Shown in pieces: positions 1 to 5,827 of a stretch of DNA of 7,497 bases (its first letter is position 1; every line of letters begins with the position of its first letter). The notes beneath the pieces were generated by a model, which worked only from the letters and a program-made list of their open reading frames with translations, searched no databases and was not told the DNA's origin. The DNA is from an uncultured Oscillospiraceae bacterium (GTDB lineage Bacteria; Bacillota_A; Clostridia; Oscillospirales; Oscillospiraceae). Made by a program: the position numbers and the translations under genes. Location of the stretch: assembly GCA_910584605.1 (NCBI GenBank), contig CAJUAW010000128.1, positions 1-7,497 of the forward strand. Reading direction: 5' to 3'.

Positions 1-315
1 GCGGAAGAGGCGGCCCGGCGGGAAGCGGAGCAGGCGGCCCGGCAGGCAGCGGCGGTTCAGGGAGTCAGCGAAACGCTGGCGGGCGTCCTGAGCGCCCTGG
101 GCGCTGGTGTAGGCGTGGATCAGATCGGGCTGCTCCCGGAGCAGGCGGATGGCCGTCTCATTGACGGCGGCGGGGGAGGGGACGCTGGGATTGCCGATGG
201 AGAAGTCAAAGACGTTTTCCGCACCCACCTGGGCGGCGCGGACCTTGCCGTACTCAAACAGCTCGCGGATCACGGAGCGGGCGGTGCCCAGCCCCTTCAT
301 TCGTTCAGAAACCAT
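1..315 (-). CDS. PLP-dependent aminotransferase (class I/II, AspC-like), N-terminal part, cut by window edge
   Basis: Seen: an open frame of 105 codons runs from ATG at 315 to the window edge. An AGGAGG ribosome site lies 7 bases upstream of the ATG (complement at 322-327). The product begins MVSERMKGLGTARSVIRELF and contains ENVFDFSIGNPSVPSPAAVN, then HAYTSAQGAQDARQRFADSLNRR. Known: this is the N-terminal signature of fold-type I PLP aminotransferases of the clostridial aspartate-aminotransferase-like group (substrate-binding loop around SIGNPSVP). These move an amino group between an amino acid and a 2-oxo acid in the cytoplasm. The catalytic lysine lies far downstream, outside the window, so the substrate cannot be told. 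Odd: after SLNRR the family normally continues with F-G and a conserved stretch, but the last ~18 residues here are an Arg/Leu/Pro-rich repeat (see findings). The gene is divergent from the Enzyme I-like gene. Confidence 0.8.
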   Translation of the reverse strand, partial: MVSERMKGLGTARSVIRELFEYGKVRAAQVGAENVFDFSIGNPSVPSPAAVNETAIRLLREQPDLIHAYTSAQGAQDARQRFADSLNRRCLPGRLLRFPPGRLFR

Positions 316-344
316 GCAAAAACCTCCTGCAATAAACTTGCTCT

Positions 345-373
345 ATTATATCACAGCGGTTTATTGGAGTAAA
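345..373 (-). promoter_or_regulatory. Promoter for the aminotransferase gene
   Basis: On the minus strand TTTACT (368-373) and a perfect TATAAT (345-350) are separated by 17 bases. The predicted start is near 338, giving a leader of about 22 bases that includes the AGGAGG ribosome site. This matches sigma-A spacing, with -10 6/6 and -35 4/6. Confidence 0.7.
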
Positions 374-490
374 GCGGGAAAATTGCCGTCCGGAGCAGGA
401 ACCCCCACAAAATTTGCTAAATATTGTAAAAGAAGGTGAACGCACCAAAGAAATCTTATACAAACATAACAAATTTGGAAAAATCTGACC

Positions 491-519
491 TTTACAAAGG
501 AAACGGTCGGGGCTATAAT
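491..519 (+). promoter_or_regulatory. Promoter for the Enzyme I-like gene
   Basis: TTTACA (491-496) and TATAAT (514-519) with a 17-base spacer form a near-consensus sigma-A promoter. The predicted start is near 526, about 38 bases before the ATG at 564. The AT-rich stretch 380-490 upstream shows no other feature I can name. Confidence 0.75.
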
Positions 520-563
520 CGTTTCAAACTTACCGGACCAGCGCTTGGAAAGGGGGCGGCGAA

Positions 564-1325
564 ATGCAGGTGCTGAAAGGAAAGGCCATCATGGAGCAGA
601 TCGTAGCCGGCCGGCTGTGCTTCTACCGACGGCCCACGCCCCAGGTTCAGCTGTACACCCAGGGGGACTGGCGGCAGGAGGTCAACCGCTTTCACCGGGC
701 CCAGCAGACCGCCATCCTGGAGCTGACCACCCTCTATCAGCGGGCGCTGCACCAGGTGGGGGATGGAGTGGCCTCCATCTTCCTGATCCACGCCATGCTG
801 CTGGAGGACCACGATTATGTGGAGACCGTCCGCGGGCTGATCAACGGCCAGGGGGCCACAGCGGAATACGCCGTCCAGATGGCGGAGATCAGTTTTTCCG
901 CCGCCTTCGCCGCCATGGACAGCCCCTATATGCGGGCCAGGGCGGTGGATATCCGGGACATCTCCCAGCGGGTGCTCCGGGCGCTGATGGGCGGGCGGCA
1001 GACCCTGCTGATGGATGAACCCGCCATCCTGGTGTCCGATGAGTATCTGCCCAGTGAGGTGATGGACTTTGACCAGCACCGCCTGCTGGGCCTCATCACC
1101 CGGAAGGGCAGCCTGGACAGCCACACCGCCATGCTGGTGCGGGCCTACCACATCCCCGCCATTGTGGAGGTGAACGTTACCCCCAAGTGCGAGGGGCGGC
1201 TGGCCCTGATGGATGGATACACCGGGAATGTCTACGTGGACCCGGAGCAGGAGCAGCTGGACCAGCTGCGGGAGCTCTATCAGGCCAACGGACGGCCTAA
1301 AAGCTTGGCCTTCAGCATAAAATAA
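564..1325 (+). CDS. Stand-alone N-terminal half of PTS Enzyme I (HPr-binding and phosphohistidine domains only)
   Basis: Seen: 253 aa. The start at 564 has AAGGGGG 8 bases upstream. Residues ~5-17 match the opening of Enzyme I (KG-x-A...I-x-x-G). Residues ~35-145 form the helical HPr-binding region, ending in PYMRARAVDIRDISQRVLR. Residues ~150-230 form the swivelling phosphohistidine domain, with SDEYLPSE and the active-site motif GSLDSHTAMLVR followed by IPAIVEV; His187 is the predicted phosphoryl-carrying residue. Known: full Enzyme I is about 570 aa. Its C-terminal barrel binds PEP, autophosphorylates the histidine and dimerises, and the N half passes the phosphate to HPr. Odd: the whole C-terminal barrel is missing and the gene ends cleanly at TAA before a terminator, so this looks like a real short form rather than a window effect. 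The usual GG before the active-site motif is KG. Inference: it cannot take phosphate from PEP alone. It needs a partner in trans or has a regulatory role. Confidence 0.82.
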   Translation: MQVLKGKAIMEQIVAGRLCFYRRPTPQVQLYTQGDWRQEVNRFHRAQQTAILELTTLYQRALHQVGDGVASIFLIHAMLLEDHDYVETVRGLINGQGATAEYAVQMAEISFSAAFAAMDSPYMRARAVDIRDISQRVLRALMGGRQTLLMDEPAILVSDEYLPSEVMDFDQHRLLGLITRKGSLDSHTAMLVRAYHIPAIVEVNVTPKCEGRLALMDGYTGNVYVDPEQEQLDQLRELYQANGRPKSLAFSIK

Positions 1326-1329
1326 GGAA

Positions 1330-1358
1330 AAAGGCCCTTGGCTCAGCCAAAGGCCTTT
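1330..1358. terminator. Bidirectional terminator between the Enzyme I-like gene and buk
   Basis: A 29-base near-perfect palindrome (one C/A mismatch, 3-base loop TCA) starts 5 bases after the plus-strand stop. Read on the minus strand it ends in GGCCTTTTTCC, a good T-tract for ending ptb-buk transcripts. The plus-strand T-tract is only three bases, so plus termination is probably weaker. Confidence 0.8.
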
Positions 1359-1365
1359 GCTATAG

Positions 1366-2457
1366 TCAGTTTCCCTGGGTAATGGGACATACGGGATGAA
1401 ACTGGTGGACGTCCTCCTCACCCCGGAGGATGCGCAGACCGCCCAGGGCCAGGGCCTCCATCTCGTTCTCGCCGGGGATCACCACTACCCGGCACAGGCT
1501 GTGGAGGTACTCCATGACCTTTCCGGTGAGCAGCTTGGAGTTGGCCAGCCCGCCGGTGAGGATGACCGCGTCGATCAGACCGGTGAAGCAGGCCAGCATG
1601 GTGCCCACCCCTTTGGCGATCTGAAGGGCCTGGGCCTGATAGACCAGAGCGGCCCACTCGTCTCCGGCGGCGATGCGCCGTTCCACCTCCTGGCAGTCGT
1701 GGGTGCCCAGCAGGGCGGACATGCCCCCCTCGCCCCGGAGCTTTTTCAGCATCTCCGCCTTGGTGTATTTTCCCGAGTAGCACAGGTCCAGCACGTAGAG
1801 CATGTTCAGGCTGCCGCCCCGGTCGGGGGAGAAGGGTCCCGCGTCGTCAGATACGGAGTCGATGATCCGCCCGTGGCTGTGGGCGGACACCGAGATGCCG
1901 CCCCCCAGATGGGCCACCACCAGGTTCATCTCCTCATACCGCCGTCCCATGGCCTGGGCGTACTTGTGGCCGGTAGCCCTGGCGTTGAGGACATGACAGA
2001 AGCTGGTGCGGGTGACCTCCTTGAAGCCGGTGACCCGGGCCTCGGGGAGGAGCTCGTCGCTGGTGACGGCGTCGTAGATGTAGGCAGGGATGTTCAGCGG
2101 CTGGGCGAACTCCCGGGCCATCAGGCCCCCCAGATTGGAGGCGTGGTCAAAGACGGTGTGGTGGAGCAGGCAGTCGGCCAGGGCGCTGTCCACCAGATAG
2201 CCCCCGGATACGATGTTGGGGATGATGCCGCCCCGGCCCACTACAGCGGACAGCTGAGACAAGTCGTAGCCCTCCAGAGCCAGCCAGCTGCGCACCATGC
2301 CCACCCGGTAGTCCAGCTGATCGTTGAGGGCGGGGTAGGGGGCCAGGTCCTGGTTGGTGTGGACCATGCTGCGTGTTTTCAGCAGGCGCTCGTCCCGGTA
2401 TACCGCCGCCTTGGTGCTGGTGGAGCCGGGATTCAGCACTAACAGATCAAAGGACAT
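1366..2457 (-). CDS. buk: Butyrate kinase
   Basis: Converts butyryl phosphate and ADP to butyrate and ATP (EC 2.7.2.7), the last, energy-yielding step of butyrate formation in the cytoplasm. Seen: 363 aa, normal for the family (~355-360). The ASKHA-fold motifs are all present: phosphate-1 loop NPGSTSTK (9-16), GRGG (74-77), HLGGGISV (183-190), adenosine-side DAVILTGGLANS (296-307) and PGENEMEALALGG near 328-340. The start at 2457 is fixed by AGGAGG, which overlaps the TAG stop of ptb; the gene gap is 9 bases, so translation is likely coupled. It is second in the ptb-buk operon and converges on the Enzyme I-like gene. Branched-chain acyl kinases are close relatives, so the in-vivo substrate could include isobutyrate or isovalerate. 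Confidence 0.95.
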   Translation of the reverse strand: MSFDLLVLNPGSTSTKAAVYRDERLLKTRSMVHTNQDLAPYPALNDQLDYRVGMVRSWLALEGYDLSQLSAVVGRGGIIPNIVSGGYLVDSALADCLLHHTVFDHASNLGGLMAREFAQPLNIPAYIYDAVTSDELLPEARVTGFKEVTRTSFCHVLNARATGHKYAQAMGRRYEEMNLVVAHLGGGISVSAHSHGRIIDSVSDDAGPFSPDRGGSLNMLYVLDLCYSGKYTKAEMLKKLRGEGGMSALLGTHDCQEVERRIAAGDEWAALVYQAQALQIAKGVGTMLACFTGLIDAVILTGGLANSKLLTGKVMEYLHSLCRVVVIPGENEMEALALGGLRILRGEEDVHQFHPVCPITQGN

Positions 2458-2466
2458 AAAAACCTC

Positions 2467-3366
2467 CTAATTCATGGCCGCGCAGATCAGGATGGACCAG
2501 TATTTTTCCTCCGCCGCAGCGCCTCTGGAGTTGACCGTGATAGGCGCCTGCGCGCCCAGGACCACTCCGGCCATCTCGCCCCCGGCCAGCCCGTACAGGG
2601 ATTTTCCAAGCAGGTTGCCCGCCGCGATGGAGGGGGCCAGCAGGATGTCGGCGTCCCCGGCTACCGGGCTGTGGTAGCCCTTGACCTGGGCGGCCTGGGC
2701 GTCGGTGGCCAGGTCCAGGGCGATGGGTCCCTCCACCAAACAGGGGCCGAAATCTCCCCGCTCCCCCTCGGCCTTCAGAGCGGCGGCGTCCGCCGTCTCA
2801 GGCATGGAGGGGGTCACCGTCTCCACGGCGCACAGGGCCGCGGCCTTGGGGCGGTCATACCCCAAGAACCGGCAGAAGTCCACCGCGTTTCTCAAAATGT
2901 GCCGCTTCTGCTCCAGATCGGGAGCCACCACCATGCCGCCATCGGTGACGTAGAGCAGCTTGTGGTAGCTGGGTACGTCCAAAATGGCTACGTGGGACAT
3001 CACCGCGCTGGCCCGGATTCCCGTCTCCTTGTTGACCACCGCCTTCAGCAGAGTGCCCGTTTGGAGCATTCCCTTGATGAGCATAGCCCCCTCTCCCGAG
3101 CGGATGAGGGCCACCGACCTGGCGGCGCAGGCCCCATCGTCCGGGGCGTCTACCACTTGGGCGGGGTCCAGCTCCTCGTTCAGGTCCCGGGCCAGAGCCA
3201 GGATCTCCTCCCGGCGTCCTACCAGAATGGGACGGATCAGTCCGTCCCGTCGGGCGGCGAAGACCGCCTGAAGGGTGTGCTCGTCGTGAGCGGCCGCCAC
3301 CACAGCTGTCTTGGGCGGGAGGTTGTGAAGGCGGGACTTTAATTGGGAAAAGCCGACAATGGCCAT
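2467..3366 (-). CDS. ptb: Phosphate butyryltransferase
   Basis: Swaps CoA for phosphate on butyryl-CoA, giving butyryl phosphate (EC 2.3.1.19) for the kinase encoded just downstream. Seen: 299 aa from the chosen ATG at 3366, matching the family length of ~300. Phosphotransacetylase-family motifs include LIKGMLQTGTLLKAVV (96-111), SHVAILDVPSYHKLLYVTDG (124-143), EGPIALDLA (212-220), GDADILLAPSIAAGNLLGKS (237-256) and PITVNSRGAAAEEK (275-288). Start choice: an in-frame ATG at 3396 would add 10 residues (MNTKQKRGYS), but it has no ribosome site and lies at or before the predicted transcript start. The ATG at 3366 has AAGGGGA 7 bases upstream and fits the family N-terminus. First gene of the ptb-buk operon. 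Branched-chain acyl-CoA may also be used. Confidence 0.93.
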   Translation of the reverse strand: MAIVGFSQLKSRLHNLPPKTAVVAAAHDEHTLQAVFAARRDGLIRPILVGRREEILALARDLNEELDPAQVVDAPDDGACAARSVALIRSGEGAMLIKGMLQTGTLLKAVVNKETGIRASAVMSHVAILDVPSYHKLLYVTDGGMVVAPDLEQKRHILRNAVDFCRFLGYDRPKAAALCAVETVTPSMPETADAAALKAEGERGDFGPCLVEGPIALDLATDAQAAQVKGYHSPVAGDADILLAPSIAAGNLLGKSLYGLAGGEMAGVVLGAQAPITVNSRGAAAEEKYWSILICAAMN

Positions 3367-3399
3367 AGAATATCCCCTTTTCTGTTTGGTGTTCATTTC

Positions 3400-3428
3400 A
3401 TTCTATCATTGATGCCGAAAAAAGTATA
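3400..3428 (-). promoter_or_regulatory. Probable promoter of ptb-buk
   Basis: On the minus strand TAGAAT (3400-3405) is preceded by TG plus one base, an extended -10. A weak -35 (TATACT, 3423-3428) lies 17 bases upstream. The predicted start is near 3393, consistent with translation from 3366. The weak -35 leaves room for an activator, but no operator is visible. Confidence 0.45.
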
Positions 3429-3451
3429 GCAGAAAATTGCTCACTTCCCTC

Positions 3452-3480
3452 TTGACGTATGGGCCTGGTTTCGGTATAAT
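3452..3480 (+). promoter_or_regulatory. Strong promoter of the tRNA-Thr unit
   Basis: TTGACG (3452-3457), a 17-base spacer and a perfect TATAAT (3475-3480). The predicted start is near 3487, leaving a leader of about 150 bases before the tRNA. It is back to back with the ptb promoter. Confidence 0.85.
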
Positions 3481-3486
3481 ATCAAT

Positions 3487-3635
3487 TACTGTGCTGGTGC
3501 AGCCCAATGGCGGAGCATCTGAACAGCATACTAGTGTGGTTCAATGGCAGGGCACATCACGTGTAATGATGGGAGTGCTGGCTGTTGATAAGGGTAAAAA
3601 ACAGGATCATGGCATACGGCCACTCCTCATAAGAT
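3487..3635 (+). other. Long tRNA leader containing a tRNA-like relic
   Basis: No convincing coding frame is present. Bases 3537-3571 have the spacing of the 5' two-thirds of a tRNA: TG at positions 8-9, a 4-bp D stem (GTTC 3539-3542 with GGGC 3550-3553, two G-U pairs), one A, then a perfect 5-bp stem CATCA/TGATG (3555-3559 with 3567-3571) around a 7-base loop. The T arm and acceptor do not pair. No T-box motif was found. It could be a decayed tRNA or simply a processed leader. Confidence 0.35.
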
Positions 3636-3711
3636 GCTGCTGTGGCTCAGTCGGTAGAGCAGCTGATTCGTAATCAGCAGGTCGCCGGTTCAAATCCGGC
3701 CAGCAGCTCCA
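3636..3711 (+). tRNA. tRNA-Thr (anticodon CGT)
   Basis: A full cloverleaf can be drawn. The acceptor GCTGCTG (3636-3642) pairs with CAGCAGC (3701-3707). The D stem is GCTC/GAGC. The anticodon stem GCTGA/TCAGC holds loop TTCGTAA, with anticodon CGT at 3669-3671. The variable loop is AGGTC, and the T stem GCCGG/CCGGC holds loop TTCAAAT. The discriminator is T and CCA is encoded (3709-3711). It reads ACG threonine codons, which are common in GC-rich genomes. Confidence 0.97.
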
Positions 3712-3748
3712 AAACCCGCAGGAATTTAAAGATTCCTGCGGGTTTTTT
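3711..3748 (+). terminator. Intrinsic terminator of the tRNA-Thr gene
   Basis: A perfect 15-bp stem (3711-3725 with 3732-3746), a 6-base loop TTAAAG and a T-tract to 3748. The stem begins at the last base of the tRNA CCA, so the tRNA is transcribed alone. Confidence 0.95.
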
Positions 3749-3799
3749 CTGGTTTAAATGTACTTGACACGTAAGAATGTATGTAAAGAGTGTTCATAT

Positions 3800-3849
3800 C
3801 CATCACCATTTGCAGCAGCCTGGAGTCCAACCTGCTGCCAAGGTGATGG
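3800..3849 (+). repeat. Long nested stem-loop upstream of a small protein gene
   Basis: CCATCACC (3800-3807) pairs with GGTGATGG (3842-3849). Inside it GCAGCAG (3812-3818) pairs with CTGCTGC (3832-3838), and a small TGG/CCA closes the tip. It ends two bases before the ribosome site of the 46-aa reading frame. There is no T-tract after it, so it is not a terminator. TTGACA at 3764-3769 lies upstream but has no -10 at a proper distance. The structure could be a leader element or a small RNA. Confidence 0.6.
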
Positions 3850-3867
3850 CAAAGGAGAAACCTGTTT

Positions 3868-4008
3868 ATGAAGGGCCTAGCCACCGGCCGCGACCAGACT
3901 TATGAGAAATTCGGCGTCGATTACAACCTGCTGGCCCTCCTGGCGCGCCGCGCGCTGGACGAGAAAAGGAAATGTCCGATCCGCTGGGGCGAGCAGGTGA
4001 AGGAATAA
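3868..4008 (+). CDS. Small protein of unknown function (46 aa)
   Basis: I do not recognise this protein. Seen: ATG at 3868, with AAAGGAG (3851-3857) 10 bases upstream, and TAA at 4006-4008. The product begins MKGLATGRDQTYEKFGVDYN, has a central helix-prone hydrophobic run LLALLARRAL (residues 21-30), and ends basic and soluble with DEKRKCPIRWGEQVKE. One cysteine; no signal peptide or membrane segment. Third codon positions are strongly G/C, like the core genes upstream and unlike the AT-richer genes downstream, which supports real coding. It follows the stem-loop at 3800-3849 and stands before the palindrome of the next operon. No clear promoter was found. It may be an expressed small protein or the end of a decayed gene. 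Confidence 0.55.
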   Translation: MKGLATGRDQTYEKFGVDYNLLALLARRALDEKRKCPIRWGEQVKE

Positions 4009-4010
4009 AA

Positions 4011-4047
4011 CAAGAATTATTTAATGATTATCATTAAATAATTCTTG
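4011..4047. promoter_or_regulatory. 37-bp palindromic operator with Fur-box-like centre
   Basis: Two perfect 17-base arms (4011-4027 and 4031-4047) surround the 3-base centre TTA. The middle 19 bases (4020-4038) match the classical Fur box at 14 of 19 positions, including AATGAT/ATCATT around the centre. The right arm runs into the -35 box of the next promoter (4045-4050), so a bound regulator would block RNA polymerase. There is no T-tract, so a terminator role is unlikely. Other candidates are a Fur-family relative or the Xre protein of the operon itself. Confidence 0.75.
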
Positions 4048-4073
4048 ACAAATGAGAATAGTGATGCTATGAT
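4045..4073 (+). promoter_or_regulatory. Promoter of the DUF2975-Xre operon
   Basis: A perfect TTGACA (4045-4050), 17 bases, then TATGAT (4068-4073). The predicted start is near 4080, only about 13 bases before the ATG at 4093, so the GAGGTGA ribosome site (4080-4086) lies at the very 5' end of the message. Confidence 0.85.
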
Positions 4074-4092
4074 CAATCTGAGGTGATACACG

Positions 4093-4719
4093 ATGAAATT
4101 TGTTCAAAAATTGACAAATGAACGATTCGCAAAATCTGCCGCCCGGTTTATGAAACTTATATGCTACCTTGTCATGTGCTTTTATGCCCTATGCACGATT
4201 CTTAGTTTTATGGGGCGTCAAACATTTTTCCTGCATACAAAATCGGGAACCTTTGAGCGTGCAATTTATGCAGAAGAAAATCACAATTCCCATTCCCGCA
4301 GTATGACAGTTTACATGGGTGATGATATTCATGTCTGGACAAACAGCGATGACCAAATTGATTTGACAATCCAGGTTGGACTATCGCTTATGTATGCTGT
4401 CACCACGATTCCAATGATTTGTGCGTTCTGGTTTCTGAGCCGTGTATTTTCAAACATACGGAGAGGAGAAATCTTCACAGAACAAAATGCAGCTTATCTG
4501 CTTTATTATGGGCTGCTTCAGTGTTCGGCCGCCGTGCTTGTGCCCTTTCTCAAATTGATGATTTGCGGGCTTACCAACCTTGTATCTGATGGTCGAATGT
4601 CTATTGCCACAGGACAGGCTATGTTCAATATGCTGATTCCCAGTATTGCATTTATTGTAGCCGCATACATCATCCAGTACGGAGTGCATTTGCAGGACGA
4701 GGCGGATCATACATTATGA
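4093..4719 (+). CDS. DUF2975 family membrane protein
   Basis: Seen: 208 aa with four predicted membrane segments (about residues 21-40, 95-118, 135-160 and 178-198). The loop between the first two (41-94) is ~50 residues, polar and rich in His, Ser and Asp, and probably faces outside. The family hallmark IRRGEIFTEQNAAYL lies at 122-136, after the second segment. The start at 4093 has GAGGTGA 6 bases upstream. Known: DUF2975 proteins of Firmicutes are usually encoded next to a short Xre/YozG-type regulator; their function is not established. The stop codon overlaps the start of that regulator by 4 bases (ATGA), so the two are translationally coupled. Base composition is AT-richer than the core genes, which hints at a different history. 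The Fur-like operator suggests response to metal, but that is inference. Confidence 0.85.
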   Translation: MKFVQKLTNERFAKSAARFMKLICYLVMCFYALCTILSFMGRQTFFLHTKSGTFERAIYAEENHNSHSRSMTVYMGDDIHVWTNSDDQIDLTIQVGLSLMYAVTTIPMICAFWFLSRVFSNIRRGEIFTEQNAAYLLYYGLLQCSAAVLVPFLKLMICGLTNLVSDGRMSIATGQAMFNMLIPSIAFIVAAYIIQYGVHLQDEADHTL

Positions 4720-4934
4720 TTATTATTCGGCTCGACCGGGTGCTGGCGGACAGAAAAATGCGGTTGAATGACCTTGCAGCTCAAGTTGGCATATCGAACG
4801 TCAATCTCTCTTACTTAAAGACCGGAAAAGTCAAAGCCGTCCGATTCAGCACGTTAGACGCCATCTGCAAGGTTTTGAAGTGCCAGCCAGGAGATATTCT
4901 TGAGTATGTTGAGGATGAAGAGCAGCCAAATTAA
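4716..4934 (+). CDS. YozG-like Xre/Cro-CI family helix-turn-helix regulator
   Basis: Seen: 72 aa, almost entirely one DNA-binding domain. The helix-turn-helix lies at about residues 16-38 (LNDLAAQVGISNVNLSYLKT), followed by TLDAICKVLKCQPGDILEY (46-64), the typical final helices and end of the YozG subgroup. It starts at 4716 inside the stop of the DUF2975 gene (ATGA overlap). No strong separate ribosome site is seen, which fits coupling. Known: such short regulators often control their own operon or act with the partner membrane protein. Whether it binds the 37-bp palindrome upstream cannot be told from sequence. No terminator is visible after the stop; accessory DNA follows. Confidence 0.9.
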   Translation: MIIIRLDRVLADRKMRLNDLAAQVGISNVNLSYLKTGKVKAVRFSTLDAICKVLKCQPGDILEYVEDEEQPN

Positions 4935-5034
4935 GCAAGTTTTCTATCATCCAACAAAGAAATATTACGTTACCGATAGGAGCTTGTGGCCAGGAGAACC
5001 TGATCGTTCCCATTTCCCTGATTTGAGCGCAGGA

Positions 5035-5078
5035 GGGCGGCGCAGACGGGAGCGTGGCGCAAGGGTAACAGGCTTGCG
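5035..5078 (+). other. oriT-like repeat, copy 1
   Basis: Bases 5035-5053 match 6025-6043 with one difference, and 5056-5078 match 6058-6080 with one difference. The 12 extra bases between the two blocks of copy 2 are absent here. A short inverted repeat CGCAAG/CTTGCG (5059-5064 and 5073-5078) remains. After CTTGCG the two copies stop matching. This is either a shortened copy or the intact site of another element. The bases between the regulator stop (4934) and this repeat hold nothing I can name. Confidence 0.5.
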
Positions 5079-5081
5079 GAG

Positions 5082-5114
5082 CGAGGCCGGGGAGTGCTAT
5101 TCTTCCTGGCCTCG
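5082..5114. repeat. 13-bp hairpin after oriT-like copy 1
   Basis: CGAGGCCGGGGAG (5082-5094) pairs with CTTCCTGGCCTCG (5102-5114) with two G-U pairs and a 7-base loop. It has no T-tract. It may be part of an oriT or another binding structure. Confidence 0.5.
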
Positions 5115-5166
5115 TTGGACGGCGGGCGTTTACGGGGGAGTGTCAATAAGAAGTGGTAGTTTTGTG

Positions 5167-5805
5167 CTAATCAACTATCTGTCCCTTAAAGGCAGGGTCA
5201 TACAGCGAGTTTTGCTTGTTAAATGTATCAAGATATGTTTTTCTATAATGCGAATCATTGATAGAAAAGGTCACATAATCTACATAAATGCCATAAAGTG
5301 CGGCAACTAAGCCTTCCCATTCTCCCAAAGCAGTGATTTCATAGTTATTTAATTTCTGGGCCAGATTAGGCGTTTCGATTAGTGCAATCTGTTTTCCCCG
5401 TGTTGCCGTTTTCTTAAACTCCCCCTCAAAAACGGGGAATTTTATGCCTTCACTCCCAAAGCCGACTGTACCCATGGTATAGAATTGATCGTTCATCTGC
5501 ATCACATAGGTTCCGTTGGAATATTTACAAAGTTCGCCACATTTGATGTCATCTTGAAAGAAATAACATATTGCGTTACCCAAAGGACTCCAAAATTTGA
5601 GCCCATTTTTCCACCTAAACCATAACGAAGTCATGTATTTCATACGAATGTGGTAATCCAAAAATTCAACTTCAAAGCCCGTAAATCCATTATTTCCTTT
5701 TTGAAGCCGCACAGCATTTCCGATATTTTCTCCACTACTTTTCCGAATTGCAAAAACAGCTTCTTTATACGGTTGTGTTTGAATTATTTCATACCGCATA
5801 TTCAC
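5167..5805 (-). CDS. Hypothetical protein, perhaps LURP-one/scramblase-like fold
   Basis: I do not recognise this gene with certainty. Seen: 212 aa from GTG at 5805 (MNMRYEII...), or 210 aa from ATG at 5799. TAAGGGGG lies 5 bases before the GTG and 11 before the ATG, so the start is open. The sequence is rich in aromatic and beta-forming residues. It has short strand-like blocks such as YVMQMNDQFYTMG (100-112) and a C-terminal KQIALIETPNL...YEITALGE...LVAALYGIYVDYVTF (138-180). That order (basic turn, Y-x-I strand, hydrophobic helix, strand) recalls LURP-one/phospholipid-scramblase-like beta-barrels with a buried helix, but this is a weak guess. No signal peptide. It is clearly AT-richer than its surroundings, transcribed against them from its own promoter, and lies between the two oriT-like repeats, so it is probably transferred cargo. 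Confidence 0.75.
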   Translation of the reverse strand: MNMRYEIIQTQPYKEAVFAIRKSSGENIGNAVRLQKGNNGFTGFEVEFLDYHIRMKYMTSLWFRWKNGLKFWSPLGNAICYFFQDDIKCGELCKYSNGTYVMQMNDQFYTMGTVGFGSEGIKFPVFEGEFKKTATRGKQIALIETPNLAQKLNNYEITALGEWEGLVAALYGIYVDYVTFSINDSHYRKTYLDTFNKQNSLYDPAFKGQIVD

Positions 5806-5827
5806 TCATTCCCCCTTAACTGTTGCT

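Noticed and set aside
513..1421. 302-codon minus-strand open frame over the Enzyme I-like gene
   Set aside because: It is a low-complexity His/Gly/Gln-rich shadow of the high-GC plus-strand gene, whose product matches a known family.
1396..2442. 348-codon plus-strand open frame over buk
   Set aside because: It is a shadow frame with Gly/Val/His-rich composition. Butyrate kinase on the minus strand is unmistakable.
2671..3342. 223-codon plus-strand open frame over ptb
   Set aside because: It is a shadow frame; the ptb motifs on the other strand are clear.
3487..3635. T-box or riboswitch leader
   Set aside because: No T-box sequence or other riboswitch core was recognised, and the downstream gene is a tRNA rather than a synthetase or transport gene.
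3437..3673. 78-codon plus-strand frame before the tRNA
   Set aside because: It runs into the tRNA gene, overlaps the promoter and has no ribosome site.
4011..4047. Palindrome as a terminator of the 46-aa gene
   Set aside because: The stem is AT-rich with no T-tract, and it overlaps a near-perfect -35 box, so an operator is more likely.
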